A stretch of DNA of 64,000 nucleotides from Algoriphagus ornithinivorans (GCF_900115305.1 NZ_FOVW01000004.1:124001-188000), one strand, 5' to 3'; numbered from the stretch's first letter, positions 26,938 through 36,639 are shown. The notes: generated by a model from the sequence alone, not told the origin. Translations and numbers: made by a program.

Positions 26938-28122
26938 TTATATTATCTCAATCCTATATATAGTAAACCGGGTAAAATCTTCTTCTTTGTCGGGATTCAC
27001 TAATTTGACAAGAAGGCGATTTCCCGGTAAACTTGTCATTATTATGCCACGCTCAGGAATAATTATGTCATTACTAAGTTGGTTTTTCTGATTAAATAAA
27101 ATCAATCTATTATTATAAATGGTTTCAGATATCTCGGCTGTATTTTTATGACCAGGGTTTATTAAAACCTCCCTGATATATTCAATAGCAAACAACCCAT
27201 TTTCGAGTACATGAATACTCTGGTTCTTTGGGCTCTTTAACCATCCGTCAGGTGTTTTGGACATCGATTCAAGCTTTAATTTCGAAGATGAGTCTACAGC
27301 GCTTGGATCTTCGTATTTGATAGATATCTTTCCTATGAGAGTTTCTTTCAATAAATCATAAATAGTTATTTCACCATCGAATGTGCTTGTAAGAAATAGT
27401 TTTGAGGATTTTGCATCTATTGAATAAATTGGGGCGTAAAAACCTCCTACTAATCCTAGAAACTCATCTGTTATTTGCCGTTCAGATAAAAAAGAAAATT
27501 CACTTATTGATGAACTTTTTTGATCATATAGCTCAAATAGTTTTGCTTTATTAAAATTTCTAATACTTTGAGGATTGAATCTGCTGGTTCCAGTAGGGAT
27601 GGTAGCAAAAGTTATATCCGATTTACTTGTATCTTTTTTAAAATATGAAAATTTCTTAGAAATAGTGTAAAGATGAAGAATATTGCTTGGTTGATATTTA
27701 AATCGTTTTTTTACTTTTAAATTTTTATCATAGAGTAAAATTTCTACACTGGTCATAGCCCATATATCACCTGTTTCGGAAAAAGCTAAGCATGATAAAT
27801 TTGCAGAATGTTGATCTGGTCCTTCTCCTTGTTTATTTTTTTGTAGTAGTATTTTTCCACTTTCATCTAGAAGTAAAATTTCTTTCCCATTAGCTGTGTA
27901 GGTATATCCTAAATATATTTTTTCTTCTGGATAGTAATCTAATATTTCAACAGAAGTTAAGGAGTGAATTAGAAATTCATGTTCTTTTTCAAGACGATAG
28001 GAATGAATTATCTCATTTTTAGAATTCTCTAAAATTTTATTACAAGAAATAAATGATGCTGATACAGTGAAAAGAAGTATTGAAATAAGGATATTTCCTC
28101 TAAAAATTAAACTCTGATTCAT
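26938..28122 (-). CDS. Propeller-like lipoprotein, neighbour of precursor 3
   Basis: 394 residues with a lipobox (ASFISCN), so it is membrane-anchored, unlike the three paralogs that end their signal in a plain Ala-Gln site. The family blocks are present: EILDYYPEEKIYLGYT, KQGEGPDQ, LPGNRLLVKLVNP and EEDFTRF. It converges on precursor 3 and is divergent from 28258, with an operator palindrome between. It is distinctly AT-rich. Probable role as for the other family members. Confidence 0.76.
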   Translation of the reverse strand: MNQSLIFRGNILISILLFTVSASFISCNKILENSKNEIIHSYRLEKEHEFLIHSLTSVEILDYYPEEKIYLGYTYTANGKEILLLDESGKILLQKNKQGEGPDQHSANLSCLAFSETGDIWAMTSVEILLYDKNLKVKKRFKYQPSNILHLYTISKKFSYFKKDTSKSDITFATIPTGTSRFNPQSIRNFNKAKLFELYDQKSSSISEFSFLSERQITDEFLGLVGGFYAPIYSIDAKSSKLFLTSTFDGEITIYDLLKETLIGKISIKYEDPSAVDSSSKLKLESMSKTPDGWLKSPKNQSIHVLENGLFAIEYIREVLINPGHKNTAEISETIYNNRLILFNQKNQLSNDIIIPERGIIMTSLPGNRLLVKLVNPDKEEDFTRFTIYRIEII

Positions 28123-28181
28123 AATTCATGTTAATTAGATAAATATTAAAATAAATATAACTAACTAAAAAATTTTTACCA

Positions 28182-28195
28182 AGTAAAAACTTACT
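28182..28195. promoter_or_regulatory. Operator palindrome, copy d
   Basis: AGTAAAAACTTACT between two divergent lipoprotein genes (starts at 28122 and 28258). It fits the AGTAA-N4-TTACT form, but the flanks differ from those of the other copies. Confidence 0.6.
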
Positions 28196-28257
28196 AATAT
28201 TAGTATTGTTTTTTTGATAGAATTGGTTTATTTTTGACTTAATTTATTATCAATGTC

Positions 28258-29412
28258 GTGAGAATTTTCATTTATCTTTATTTTCTTTTAATTATTTTTG
28301 GTTGTAGTGAAAAGAATCAAAAATCTAAAGATTTCCCAGGTTTAGAAATAGTAGATAGTATTCAGGTTTTTAATGATCCCGATTTATTTTTTCAAGACTT
28401 AGACCCTGTGTTGGAGAAGTTGCTGTTTATAAAAAAATCAGACTCTATTCAAGAAGTACAAATTTTGGATTTTAATGGAAATTTACAAAACTCTTTTTCC
28501 TTGGATCAAAATTATAAAAAAAATAATATTCACCTTTTGTCTGCCCTATTTTTTAAAGACCATGAAGGAATAGTTGTTTTCGGATCTGAAGAGATTATCA
28601 CTTATTCAATGACAGGAGAAATTGACTCTATAATTTCTTTTTCTGATGTTCAAAGACAATACTTTTCAAGATCGGATTTAAGTTTTAGTTTGGAGAATTT
28701 TGGAGATAAAATATTTTTGTTAAATAATGAAATAGTAAATCTGAAACATAGTGATTTATCAGAGTTTAGTAATGTAGAAATATTTTATGTCTTTGACTTA
28801 AAATCAAAAGAATCAACCACGTTTTTAAAATTTCCAAAGAGTAGTATTTTCCAAAAAAACAAGTATTTTTTTAAGGGTGCTTGGTCACCTGTTTATACTT
28901 TTGATAAAAATTTATTACATGTGGTTTTTGGAATAGAGCCTACTATATATAATTATAGTCCAATTCCACCTTACCAACTATTGTCTAGTCTACCTCTTAA
29001 ATTAAATAGCTACCGATCCTTTAACGGGCTTGATAAACTTTCTTCAAAATTTAGATTTTTTGATCATTCTTTTACATCAGGTAAAATTTTGTCCATTAAA
29101 AAACTTCTGGATTATTTCGTGATAGTATATTTCCCAGGAATCAATGATCAGAAATTAGGTGAGCAACTTCAAGGAAAATCCACTGAAGATATTATAAAAA
29201 ATATAAGAAAATTGAAAAAAAAATATCCTAATCGAGTTGCTGTTATAGATCCACAAGGGAATACATTGGCTGATTTTATTCCTGAGAAATTGAATCCTAC
29301 TAGTATGATTATTCGAAATGGAGATTTATATATGCTAGGATCTTCTAACATAGATTCAAATGATAATTTACTTAAAATTTTTAGACTTACCTTAAATATG
29401 AAAGATAAATGA
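28258..29412 (+). CDS. Lipoprotein of unknown function, propeller-like
   Basis: 384 residues from a GTG start chosen because it directly precedes the signal peptide with its lipobox (LIIFGCSEK). No other in-frame start is close. The body is rich in beta strands and Phe/Lys/Ser, with a C-terminal LYMLGSSNIDSNDN block. It resembles the DUF4221 and propeller proteins in length and layout, but I cannot align it confidently. It is very AT-rich compared with the core genes, which suggests a transferred origin. Confidence 0.65.
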   Translation: MRIFIYLYFLLIIFGCSEKNQKSKDFPGLEIVDSIQVFNDPDLFFQDLDPVLEKLLFIKKSDSIQEVQILDFNGNLQNSFSLDQNYKKNNIHLLSALFFKDHEGIVVFGSEEIITYSMTGEIDSIISFSDVQRQYFSRSDLSFSLENFGDKIFLLNNEIVNLKHSDLSEFSNVEIFYVFDLKSKESTTFLKFPKSSIFQKNKYFFKGAWSPVYTFDKNLLHVVFGIEPTIYNYSPIPPYQLLSSLPLKLNSYRSFNGLDKLSSKFRFFDHSFTSGKILSIKKLLDYFVIVYFPGINDQKLGEQLQGKSTEDIIKNIRKLKKKYPNRVAVIDPQGNTLADFIPEKLNPTSMIIRNGDLYMLGSSNIDSNDNLLKIFRLTLNMKDK

Positions 29413-29610
29413 AATCTCATTTATAATATAGGAATTTAGATTTTCATTAGATTTGTATGATTATTCTACTTTTTACAAGAAAGATGATGAGTATGGCTTA
29501 GTATTAGCCTAAATCAATAAAATTCCGATGCTTCAATCACTGGTCATATATCTGGTCAAATAGAAATATGGTATACTGCATGATTGCGGATAATCTAATA
29601 GATTTATATT

Positions 29611-30696
29611 ATGAACTCCCGATATTCAATTATTAAAAATACCACATTAATCTTCTTTTTAATTTTAGCTAGCCTATTTCAATACTGTAAGAAAAAGGAC
29701 TATTCCGGAACATTGGAATCCGCTAATACTGTAGAAATTCATGTTGAATTTTTGAAAGGCGATTCACCAGAGTTCATAATTGAAATATTAGACTCTATTA
29801 ATCTTGAGGTTCCTGGAAACCCTCCCCTTACATCAATCCAAGACTTGGTTTTTTCGCAAAACTTCTTCCTTCTTTTAGATAGAAAACAAGGGTTATTAAA
29901 ATTTGATAATAATGGTATGTTTCTCTTGAAAATTGGAGAGTTTGGTGAAGGGCCAGATGAATATGCTATGCCCTATGCACTTCACTTAGATGAAAAGAAA
30001 AACATTGTCTATGTGGCAGATTGGCAGAAAATGGTTATTCTTACTTACAGCCTCGAAGGAAAATTTGAATCAACAAGCAGTAAACTTCTGGGGCATCCTA
30101 TATCTTTTTATAAAGAAAATGATACGCTTCTGGTAGTTCAGGAAACAATAAATGGAACAAAAGAGCATCCTAGAGAGGTGATGATAAACTCACTTAAACC
30201 CAATAGTCTTGAAATTCTGAATAAGGAAAGTCCCGTCTACAGTTTTCATTCTAATTTCAACATTATTCATCCCATTCCCAGGATATTAAGCCGAGTAGGT
30301 AATTCAAGCTTATTTTACATGCCAATTATTCGGGGAGAGATTTCTTCTCATACCGATAGAGATACGATTTTTAGACATCAAGACGGTAAATTGACCCCAG
30401 AGTATTTAATTCATTTAATTGGTTTTGATAGTTTACTACAATTGAGTATAAGCCAAATTGTAATGTCTGATAAATATGCTTTTTTACGCGTGATTTATGA
30501 CAACTATCCTTATCCTTTTGTGATTGATTTAGAAAGTAATAGTCCCTTAGGTCATTTAAAGAAATTATTCAATCAGGAGATCACAGATGAAATGATTCCA
30601 AGGCCTATTAAAGAAGATAGGTATTTTTCCATTCTTAGGGATAAGGAGAATGGCTTAGAGAAAAATCCACAAATTGTATTTTACCGCATAATGTAG
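29611..30696 (+). CDS. 6-bladed beta-propeller lipoprotein
   Basis: 361 residues with an N-terminal hydrophobic segment ending near SLFQYCKKK, an imperfect lipobox. The motifs LLDRKQGLLKFDNNGMFLLK, GEFGEGPDEY and NIVYVADWQKMVI are those of the 6-bladed propeller proteins common in Bacteroidota. It stands 22 nt before the stand-alone C39 gene, the same position that propeller genes hold before the other C39 copies. No precursor lies directly upstream of it. Confidence 0.75.
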   Translation: MNSRYSIIKNTTLIFFLILASLFQYCKKKDYSGTLESANTVEIHVEFLKGDSPEFIIEILDSINLEVPGNPPLTSIQDLVFSQNFFLLLDRKQGLLKFDNNGMFLLKIGEFGEGPDEYAMPYALHLDEKKNIVYVADWQKMVILTYSLEGKFESTSSKLLGHPISFYKENDTLLVVQETINGTKEHPREVMINSLKPNSLEILNKESPVYSFHSNFNIIHPIPRILSRVGNSSLFYMPIIRGEISSHTDRDTIFRHQDGKLTPEYLIHLIGFDSLLQLSISQIVMSDKYAFLRVIYDNYPYPFVIDLESNSPLGHLKKLFNQEITDEMIPRPIKEDRYFSILRDKENGLEKNPQIVFYRIM

Positions 30697-30717
30697 TAAA
30701 GAAACTAAATTATTGTT

Positions 30718-31095
30718 TTGAAAAATTCCTTCCCCCATTACAACCAACCAAACTCCAAAGACTGTGGGCCTACTTGCTTGAGAATAATCGCAAAGCACTA
30801 TGGAAAGCTGATCTCCCTCAAGGAAACCCGGGAAATATCGGAGACGACTCGGGAAGGAAGCAGCCTATTGAAACTCGGTGATGCGGCTAAGGCAATGGGA
30901 TTTAAAACGATTGGGGCAAAATTAAGCTATAAAAAGTTGAAACAAGCCCCTCTGCCCTTGATAGTTCATTGGGACAAGCAGCACTTTGTGGTGGTGTATA
31001 AAATCAGAAAAGATATCGAGGAAATTTTCTTCAACTCTTTCATTAAAAAAAAATTGAAACATTCAGGCTATTTATCTAAACTGGACCACCCATGA
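30718..31095 (+). CDS. Stand-alone truncated C39 peptidase domain (copy 3)
   Basis: 125 residues from a TTG start. Residues 1-99 match the transporter's C39 domain, with C16 and H89 intact. The match ends just before the catalytic Asp, and the last 26 residues are unrelated (EEIFFNSFIKKKL and on). The stop overlaps the start of the next gene (ATGA), so translation may be coupled. It could be a soluble leader-binding or partly active domain, or a decaying duplicate of the transporter. Confidence 0.75.
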   Translation: MKNSFPHYNQPNSKDCGPTCLRIIAKHYGKLISLKETREISETTREGSSLLKLGDAAKAMGFKTIGAKLSYKKLKQAPLPLIVHWDKQHFVVVYKIRKDIEEIFFNSFIKKKLKHSGYLSKLDHP

Positions 31096-33845
31096 GAGCT
31101 CTCTATTTTATCTTTTTATTTTTTGCCTTTGGAGATATTACTGCTCAAACAGTCAGTGGATTAGTTATTGAAAAGGATACTGGACTCCCGCTTCCCTTTG
31201 CCAATGTTTTTGTAAACAACACCACTCAGGGAATTGCTACCGACGCGGAAGGCAAGTTTAATATATCCGGGGATTTTCCTTCGCAGATTGAATTGGTCGC
31301 CTCATTTGTAGGCTATGTGACCGAAGTCAAAATGATCTCTTTTGAAGGAAAAAGCGAGGTGAAAGTGACTTTTGAGCTATCATTCAACGAATCCAATCTC
31401 ACTGAGATTGAACTTAAATCCAAACGGGATAAGTCTTGGGAGAGGAACTTAAAAACCTTTGAAGAAGTGTTTCTGGCCCTTCCCGACGATCCATACAAAT
31501 CACAAATTGAGATTTTGAATCCATGGGTAATTGACTTTGAAAAAGTCAAGGTTAAAAATGGGAAAAATTACCTGAAGGCCTCAGCCCAAGAACCTATACA
31601 TATTTTAAATGATGCGCTTGGTTACGATATAACCTATTATCTAGAGGATTTTCGAGTTTTGCGAGATGGTTCCAGATTTTATGGTCAGGTGTTTTATGAA
31701 GCTATGGAATCCAATAGTCTGGCGACAAGTTCCCGCTGGAAAGAGGCTCGACAAGCCAATTACTATGGTTCTTTAAAACATCTGAATCAATCTATTTTGC
31801 TTAATACTCCTGACTCAAGTGATTTTGCCTTGTTTAAAACAAAACCTGCTCCGATTGATGGATTTCGGAGCAATGACTTTCTTCAAGAGTTGAATAAAAC
31901 CATCATTCCAATCCGAAAAGACTCTATTTTACGAAGACCACTTGGTGACGGAACTTTTCGAATTTTCCTTCAAGGAACATTGGAAGTGCATCATTTAAAG
32001 AAGGAATGGACCAACGATTATTACACGACAATTTATCATCCGATTAGTTGGCTCCAAGCTCCGGAGGGATTTTATGATGTCGATCGAAATGGAGTACTAC
32101 TAAACCCCACCCAGCTAGTTCTTTCTGGCTACCTTGGGAGAAGGCGAGTTGCCAGAGCTTTACCACTTGATTTTGTCCCAACTACCGATTTTAAAATAGA
32201 AGAGCTAATAGCTGATGAGGTAATCATGAGCCGATCTAGCCAACTCAATCGGCTTCGGGAAAAAGTCTGGCTTACATTGAGCAAACCCTATTTCTACCCT
32301 GGAGAGACAGCATGGATCGGTGGACAAATGCTTTACCAAGATGCATTCCTGGCCGATTCGCTGAGTCGTGTAGTCCATGTGGATCTTATAACCGAAGACT
32401 CCGGAATCATCCAATCGGCCACCTTTCCAATCCAGCAGGGAAAAATCTCAGGAGCCCTAGTTTTGCCCAAGGAAATGAAACCGGGTGATTATGTGATTCG
32501 GGCTTATACCCATTGGAATCGAAATTTCCCGATGGATGATCAGTTTTTAGCTCCATTTGTGGTGATGGAGGAGGGTTATATACCTGAGATGGAGAAAGAA
32601 GCATTAGAAGTTTTTTCAGATGCGATAATGGTAAAGGCAGATTATACCCTTAGTGATTCACTGAACTATCGGGTAATGGACCTAAAGTTGGATTTTCTAG
32701 ACGGATTTGAAAATCCTATCGACGGGGAGTTTGTGCTATCTATTACTGATGCTGATCAAGTAGTAGAAATGAATCAGGGAATTCGACTCGAGCATGCTAT
32801 AGAATGGCTGGATGAAGGCTTGCCTGAAACTTTTCAGAGTAGTCTAAGCCATCCTGTGGAGTACGGAATATCCTTAAAAGGAAAATTTACGCCGGAGAAT
32901 AAACGGCAGGGACTAATCCAGCCCATCACGATAGTCCGGGGAGATCTGGAAGATTATGGTCAGGTCATGACAGATTCTTTGGGGTATTTTTGGGCAACTG
33001 GATTAAGCTATCAAGACACCGCCCAGATAGCAGTGGCTGCCATGAATGAGAAGCTCAGACCATTTGGATCAGTCGAACTAGAATCACTAGGTAAACCAGA
33101 ACTTGGAGTTGCTTTGCCTAAACTTACCTACAGAAAAGTAGCTATTTCATCCAAGGATTATTTTTTGGATACCTCTGGAGATTACATCCTTTTGGAAGAG
33201 TTTGTCAAAGAGGAAACTCGTGAGAGAGAGACTATGGCTGAGCGAAATTATGGATATGGAGCGCCAGACCGGGAGGTAAATGAGGAGCAGCTATTGACAC
33301 TATCTCCTTACGCTATTAATGCTCGTCTGGGATTAAATGGATCTACCATTGGAAATTATAATTTCGGACAAAAAACAGGCGTCCCTCTACTAATCATTGA
33401 TGGAACTCAATATCCTTTTTTAAGTAGCGATGATTTTTGGAATATTTTGGAATCATACACTTACCCTGAATTAAAGTCTATTAAGGTGTATACCTTCAGT
33501 GCCCCAATATTCGGCATGGCAGGCTATGCAGGGGTGATTATGATTCAAACTAGAGATGGATTTAAAACAGGGCCTAAGATCGAGACCAAGTTCAATTCCG
33601 AAGGCTTCCAATTTTTTTCAATTCCCGGGTTTACTGCTTTTCCAGAGTTTCCCAAAAGTCCGCCATCAGATCGCTATCTGACCAAAAAGCCAACGATCTA
33701 TTGGGATCCACTTGCAGAAACAACTGATGGTGTATTTGAGGTAAAAGTTAAGGTGCCCTATGGAATCGACCGCCTTCGGATCAAGGTGGAGGGTAGGAGT
33801 CTGGACGGGGAGCTGATAGACCAAGTAATTCAAATTGAAAAATAG
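31092..33845 (+). CDS. Carboxypeptidase-regulatory / macroglobulin-like / TonB-plug protein
   Basis: 917 residues with a signal peptide ending ITAQ. A CarboxypepD_reg-like beta-sandwich is at about 20-105 (GLVIEKDTGLPLPFANV). A central region includes a macroglobulin MG2-like segment (LTLSKPYFYPGETAWIGGQ, about 395). Near residue 750-830 there is a TonB-receptor plug-like part (GVPLLIIDGTQYPF). There is no transmembrane barrel, so it is not a full receptor. Such proteins occur widely in Bacteroidota with unknown roles. Its place next to the truncated C39 suggests a link with the exported peptides. Confidence 0.8.
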   Translation: MRALYFIFLFFAFGDITAQTVSGLVIEKDTGLPLPFANVFVNNTTQGIATDAEGKFNISGDFPSQIELVASFVGYVTEVKMISFEGKSEVKVTFELSFNESNLTEIELKSKRDKSWERNLKTFEEVFLALPDDPYKSQIEILNPWVIDFEKVKVKNGKNYLKASAQEPIHILNDALGYDITYYLEDFRVLRDGSRFYGQVFYEAMESNSLATSSRWKEARQANYYGSLKHLNQSILLNTPDSSDFALFKTKPAPIDGFRSNDFLQELNKTIIPIRKDSILRRPLGDGTFRIFLQGTLEVHHLKKEWTNDYYTTIYHPISWLQAPEGFYDVDRNGVLLNPTQLVLSGYLGRRRVARALPLDFVPTTDFKIEELIADEVIMSRSSQLNRLREKVWLTLSKPYFYPGETAWIGGQMLYQDAFLADSLSRVVHVDLITEDSGIIQSATFPIQQGKISGALVLPKEMKPGDYVIRAYTHWNRNFPMDDQFLAPFVVMEEGYIPEMEKEALEVFSDAIMVKADYTLSDSLNYRVMDLKLDFLDGFENPIDGEFVLSITDADQVVEMNQGIRLEHAIEWLDEGLPETFQSSLSHPVEYGISLKGKFTPENKRQGLIQPITIVRGDLEDYGQVMTDSLGYFWATGLSYQDTAQIAVAAMNEKLRPFGSVELESLGKPELGVALPKLTYRKVAISSKDYFLDTSGDYILLEEFVKEETRERETMAERNYGYGAPDREVNEEQLLTLSPYAINARLGLNGSTIGNYNFGQKTGVPLLIIDGTQYPFLSSDDFWNILESYTYPELKSIKVYTFSAPIFGMAGYAGVIMIQTRDGFKTGPKIETKFNSEGFQFFSIPGFTAFPEFPKSPPSDRYLTKKPTIYWDPLAETTDGVFEVKVKVPYGIDRLRIKVEGRSLDGELIDQVIQIEK

Positions 33846-33904
33846 GGAACGAATTGATTCACCAATGACTTTCATTGAGCCTATTCAAATAACCCCTTTC
33901 TTCA

Positions 33905-34073
33905 CTTCAAGAACCCACTCACTTCAACTAACCCGATTCAAAAGACTTCATCGCATTAGCTTATGGTTAATCTCTAAGCACTAGGATAAGCTCATTTCCT
34001 TAAAAGAAATCCAGGAAATCCAGGAAATTTCGGAGATAACTCGGGAAGGAAGCAGCTTATTTAAGCGGTTAGG
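33905..34073 (+). pseudogene. Decayed C39 fragment (copy 4)
   Basis: The end (about 34000-34071) still reads TTCCTTAAAAGAAATCC and TCGGGAAGGAAGCAGCTTAT, as in the transporter's codons 33-50. The earlier part aligns weakly, with the Cys codon lost and a small internal duplication of CCAGGAAAT. There is no open frame. Similarity stops at the same point (codon for SSLL) as in copy 1. The rest of the 262-nt gap is unassigned. Confidence 0.7.
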
Positions 34074-34107
34074 AACAAATTGACTTGAGGGATGAATATT
34101 CAATCAT

Positions 34108-35253
34108 TTATCTTGACTCTAACACCATTCCCACGAAGTCCCTAAAGTTATCTTGGGAAATTACTTGAAAGTCAGCTGGGTAGGCTTCTAAAAATACAGA
34201 TGGTTTCTTGATTTTGGCATTAGGGTTCCATTTAAATTCAAAGGCCGAAATCCGCCCACCTGCTTCCTCCAAGTAATCAATTTCTTGCTGTTGCTTTGTC
34301 CGCCAAAAAAATGAATTTGCATAGGCCGAATGGTAATGATTTCGCTTCATTCGCTCGGTGACCAAAAAATTTTCCCACAAAGCACCAACATCATTTCGAA
34401 ATTCAAAAGGGTTAAAGTTTTGAATCAACGCATTTCGGATTCCATTATCGTAAAAATAGATTTTCCGGGTCGTCTTTATTTCATTTCGAAGATTTCTGCT
34501 GAAGGAATGAAGTGGGAAAATGATGCAGCTGAGCTCCAATAGTCGGATATAGCTCGAAACCGTGTTTTTATCTACTCCGGTCAACTGTGCCAATTCATTG
34601 TAGCTGACTTCAGAACCTATTTGGAAGGCAAGTGCTTGAAGGATTTTTTCCAAAACCTCAGGCTTTTTGATGGAAGCAAAAGAAAGAATATCCTTAAAGA
34701 GATAGCTTTGCGTGATTTCATTTAGAATATCCCGCTCTTCCCCAGGGTGATTAATGACATCCGGATAGTAGCCATAAATCAAGCGATTTTCCAAATCCCG
34801 CAACGCATCCAAATACCCTACCGATTGCTCATATTCTTCATAAGAAATGGGGAAAAGAAAGTATTCGAACTTTCTGCCTGTGAGGGGCTCATGGGTATTG
34901 TTTCGAAGTTCAAAGGCAGAAGAACCACTCAGAATCAATTGTACATTTTTGAATTGATCGTGAATAATCTTGGCCGTAATACCAATATTTTCGATTCGTT
35001 GGGCTTCATCAATAAAGACAATTTTGGAATTGCCAAGCAGAGTTTCGATTTGCTTCGTATTGGGATTGGTCAATTGCCGTCTAACCAAAGGATCATCACC
35101 ATCCAGAAACAAAAACTCCCGATCTTCTAGTATTTCACGAATCAAAGTTGTTTTTCCGACCTGCCTTGCCCCGATCAGAACAATAGTCTTCCCCTTAAAT
35201 AGCTTTGCAGAAATCTTGTTTTCGAATATTCTCGGAATCCTAATTTCATTCAT
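34108..35253 (-). CDS. AAA ATPase with DUF4143 (copy 1)
   Basis: 381 residues. Walker A GARQVGKTTLI is near residue 33 and Walker B VFIDEAQR near 80. The C-terminal DUF4143 domain includes FFWRTKQQQEIDYLEE, a PD-(D/E)xK-like nuclease relic. These ATPases are common, often in accessory regions, and their function is unresolved. An inverted repeat at 35252-35281 overlaps the start codon. It interrupts the peptide island. Confidence 0.88.
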   Translation of the reverse strand: MNEIRIPRIFENKISAKLFKGKTIVLIGARQVGKTTLIREILEDREFLFLDGDDPLVRRQLTNPNTKQIETLLGNSKIVFIDEAQRIENIGITAKIIHDQFKNVQLILSGSSAFELRNNTHEPLTGRKFEYFLFPISYEEYEQSVGYLDALRDLENRLIYGYYPDVINHPGEERDILNEITQSYLFKDILSFASIKKPEVLEKILQALAFQIGSEVSYNELAQLTGVDKNTVSSYIRLLELSCIIFPLHSFSRNLRNEIKTTRKIYFYDNGIRNALIQNFNPFEFRNDVGALWENFLVTERMKRNHYHSAYANSFFWRTKQQQEIDYLEEAGGRISAFEFKWNPNAKIKKPSVFLEAYPADFQVISQDNFRDFVGMVLESR

Positions 35254-35281
35254 TCACCAAAAGTAATACTTTTTAGTGAAT
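35252..35281. promoter_or_regulatory. Inverted repeat over the start of the DUF4143 gene
   Basis: ATTCACCAAAAGTA and TACTTTTTAGTGAAT form an imperfect palindrome, and a related ATTCACCGAAAAGTATGC follows at 35284. The overlap with the start codon suggests self-regulation. Not shared with the AGTAA-N4-TTACT operators. Confidence 0.45.
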
Positions 35282-35424
35282 AAATTCACCGAAAAGTATG
35301 CTTAATGGTGAATGTAATGATAGTTTTCATAGAAAAAGAGAGGAAGGTTGTCCGATAATCGCATGGCTAAACTTTTAGATTATTTAGCTATCTTCAAGTT
35401 CGTGAAAGAAGTTAGTCTAAGAAA

Positions 35425-36543
35425 ATGAAAAATTTTATTCCTATAGCACTCGCTTTATTTTTGTGCTTTTCGTCGTCCTTCGCCCAAACCACCTTTTCAA
35501 AAATAGCTGAATTCAAAATTGATCTTTTAAACCCAGTTAAGATTTTAGACTACTATCCTGCCAAAAAACAATATTTGGGATATATCAATGAAGGGAGTAA
35601 AGGAAACAAAATTGCCTTGTTCTCAGAAAATGGTAAAGTCTTAGTCTCGGAAAAATTGCAAGGCGAGGGGCCAAATCAGATCGTAGAATCTATCAATCAA
35701 ATTGCCTTTGCAGAAGATGGAGCTATATGGGTTCATTCCAGCCATAATCTTTACAGGTATGATCAAAATTTGAAGAAAACGAAAAAGATTCCTTTTAGAA
35801 CCAAGTACACTGTCTCTCTATATAGTCCTAAAAAACTGACGTACTTCTATGAAAATGGGGTGAAGGGAGATAACTCCTTTATCAGTCAACCTTCCGGATA
35901 TTCCACTTTTTTTGGATTCACAGATTTTCTAAAAGAAAACCTAATAGAAGTTTTCAATCCAAAAAATGAAAAGACATACAACTTTGTGCCAGTTTCAGGT
36001 CGGTCAAATTTTTCTAAACTGGATCCTTCAATTCAGTCAATTTATGCACCTGTTTATTCTCTAGACAAAAGCCGGGGGAAACTATATCTGACCACTACTT
36101 TAGACGATGAAATTTCAATAATAGACCTGAGATCTAAAAAGAAAACCGAAGCTCTCAAAATCCGTCACGAAAACTTCCCCGTACTGAAATCCTCCAGAAT
36201 TTCTTTGAATAATATAGCTTCTAAGGGCCCAATTAATCTTGGAGCTAAAAATGATAATATTTACGTTTTATCAGATGGAACTGTCCTGTTGGAATACATC
36301 AGAGCTATTTCACCTGAAATTTATGAACAGAAAATAGCTGAAAACCGAAACTATCATCACTTTGGCGATCCATCCTACCGTCGATTGATTTTGATCAGAA
36401 ATGGTAAACAGGTTGGAGAAGATATCCAATTACCTTATGGGGAGATAGCTATGCTTTTACCTGACGATACGCTTTTAATCAAATTACTAAACCCAGAAGA
36501 AGAAGAGGATTTCACTAGATATGGGATTTTTAGATTGAAATAG
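35425..36543 (+). CDS. Secreted beta-propeller-like protein without an adjacent precursor
   Basis: 372 residues with a signal peptide (SSSFAQ). All family blocks are present: KILDYYPAKKQYLGYI, LQGEGPN, FAEDGAIWVHS, YDQNLKKTKK and a C-terminal EEDFTRYGIFRLK. It is closest in look to the product of 20215. No precursor precedes it, but a broken one follows (36759), and a remnant of a DUF427 gene lies right behind it, as in the 38821-40233 pair. This suggests it is one half of a segment duplication. Confidence 0.78.
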   Translation: MKNFIPIALALFLCFSSSFAQTTFSKIAEFKIDLLNPVKILDYYPAKKQYLGYINEGSKGNKIALFSENGKVLVSEKLQGEGPNQIVESINQIAFAEDGAIWVHSSHNLYRYDQNLKKTKKIPFRTKYTVSLYSPKKLTYFYENGVKGDNSFISQPSGYSTFFGFTDFLKENLIEVFNPKNEKTYNFVPVSGRSNFSKLDPSIQSIYAPVYSLDKSRGKLYLTTTLDDEISIIDLRSKKKTEALKIRHENFPVLKSSRISLNNIASKGPINLGAKNDNIYVLSDGTVLLEYIRAISPEIYEQKIAENRNYHHFGDPSYRRLILIRNGKQVGEDIQLPYGEIAMLLPDDTLLIKLLNPEEEEDFTRYGIFRLK

Positions 36544-36564
36544 TTTGGCTGATCACTCTCTTCA

Positions 36565-36625
36565 CTCTACCACCTTAACCCCTTTCCAAAAGGCTATCAT
36601 ACCTTTGATCTCAGAGGCTGCAAGT
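36565..36625 (-). pseudogene. Remnant of the 3' end of a DUF427 gene
   Basis: The stretch ACCCCTTTCCAAAAGGC through TTTGATCTCAGAGGCTGC matches the last codons of the intact DUF427 gene at 39955 (ACCCCTTTCCAAAAAGC through TTTGATTACTGAAGCGGC). It holds the same place directly after a propeller gene. Only about 20 codons remain. Confidence 0.65.
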
Positions 36626-36639
36626 ATCTTATTTTACCT

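Noticed and set aside
14925..29600. Shared ATGATTGCGGATAATC at 14929 and 29581
   Set aside because: Only 16 bases in common, with no matching context; I could not tie it to an attachment site.
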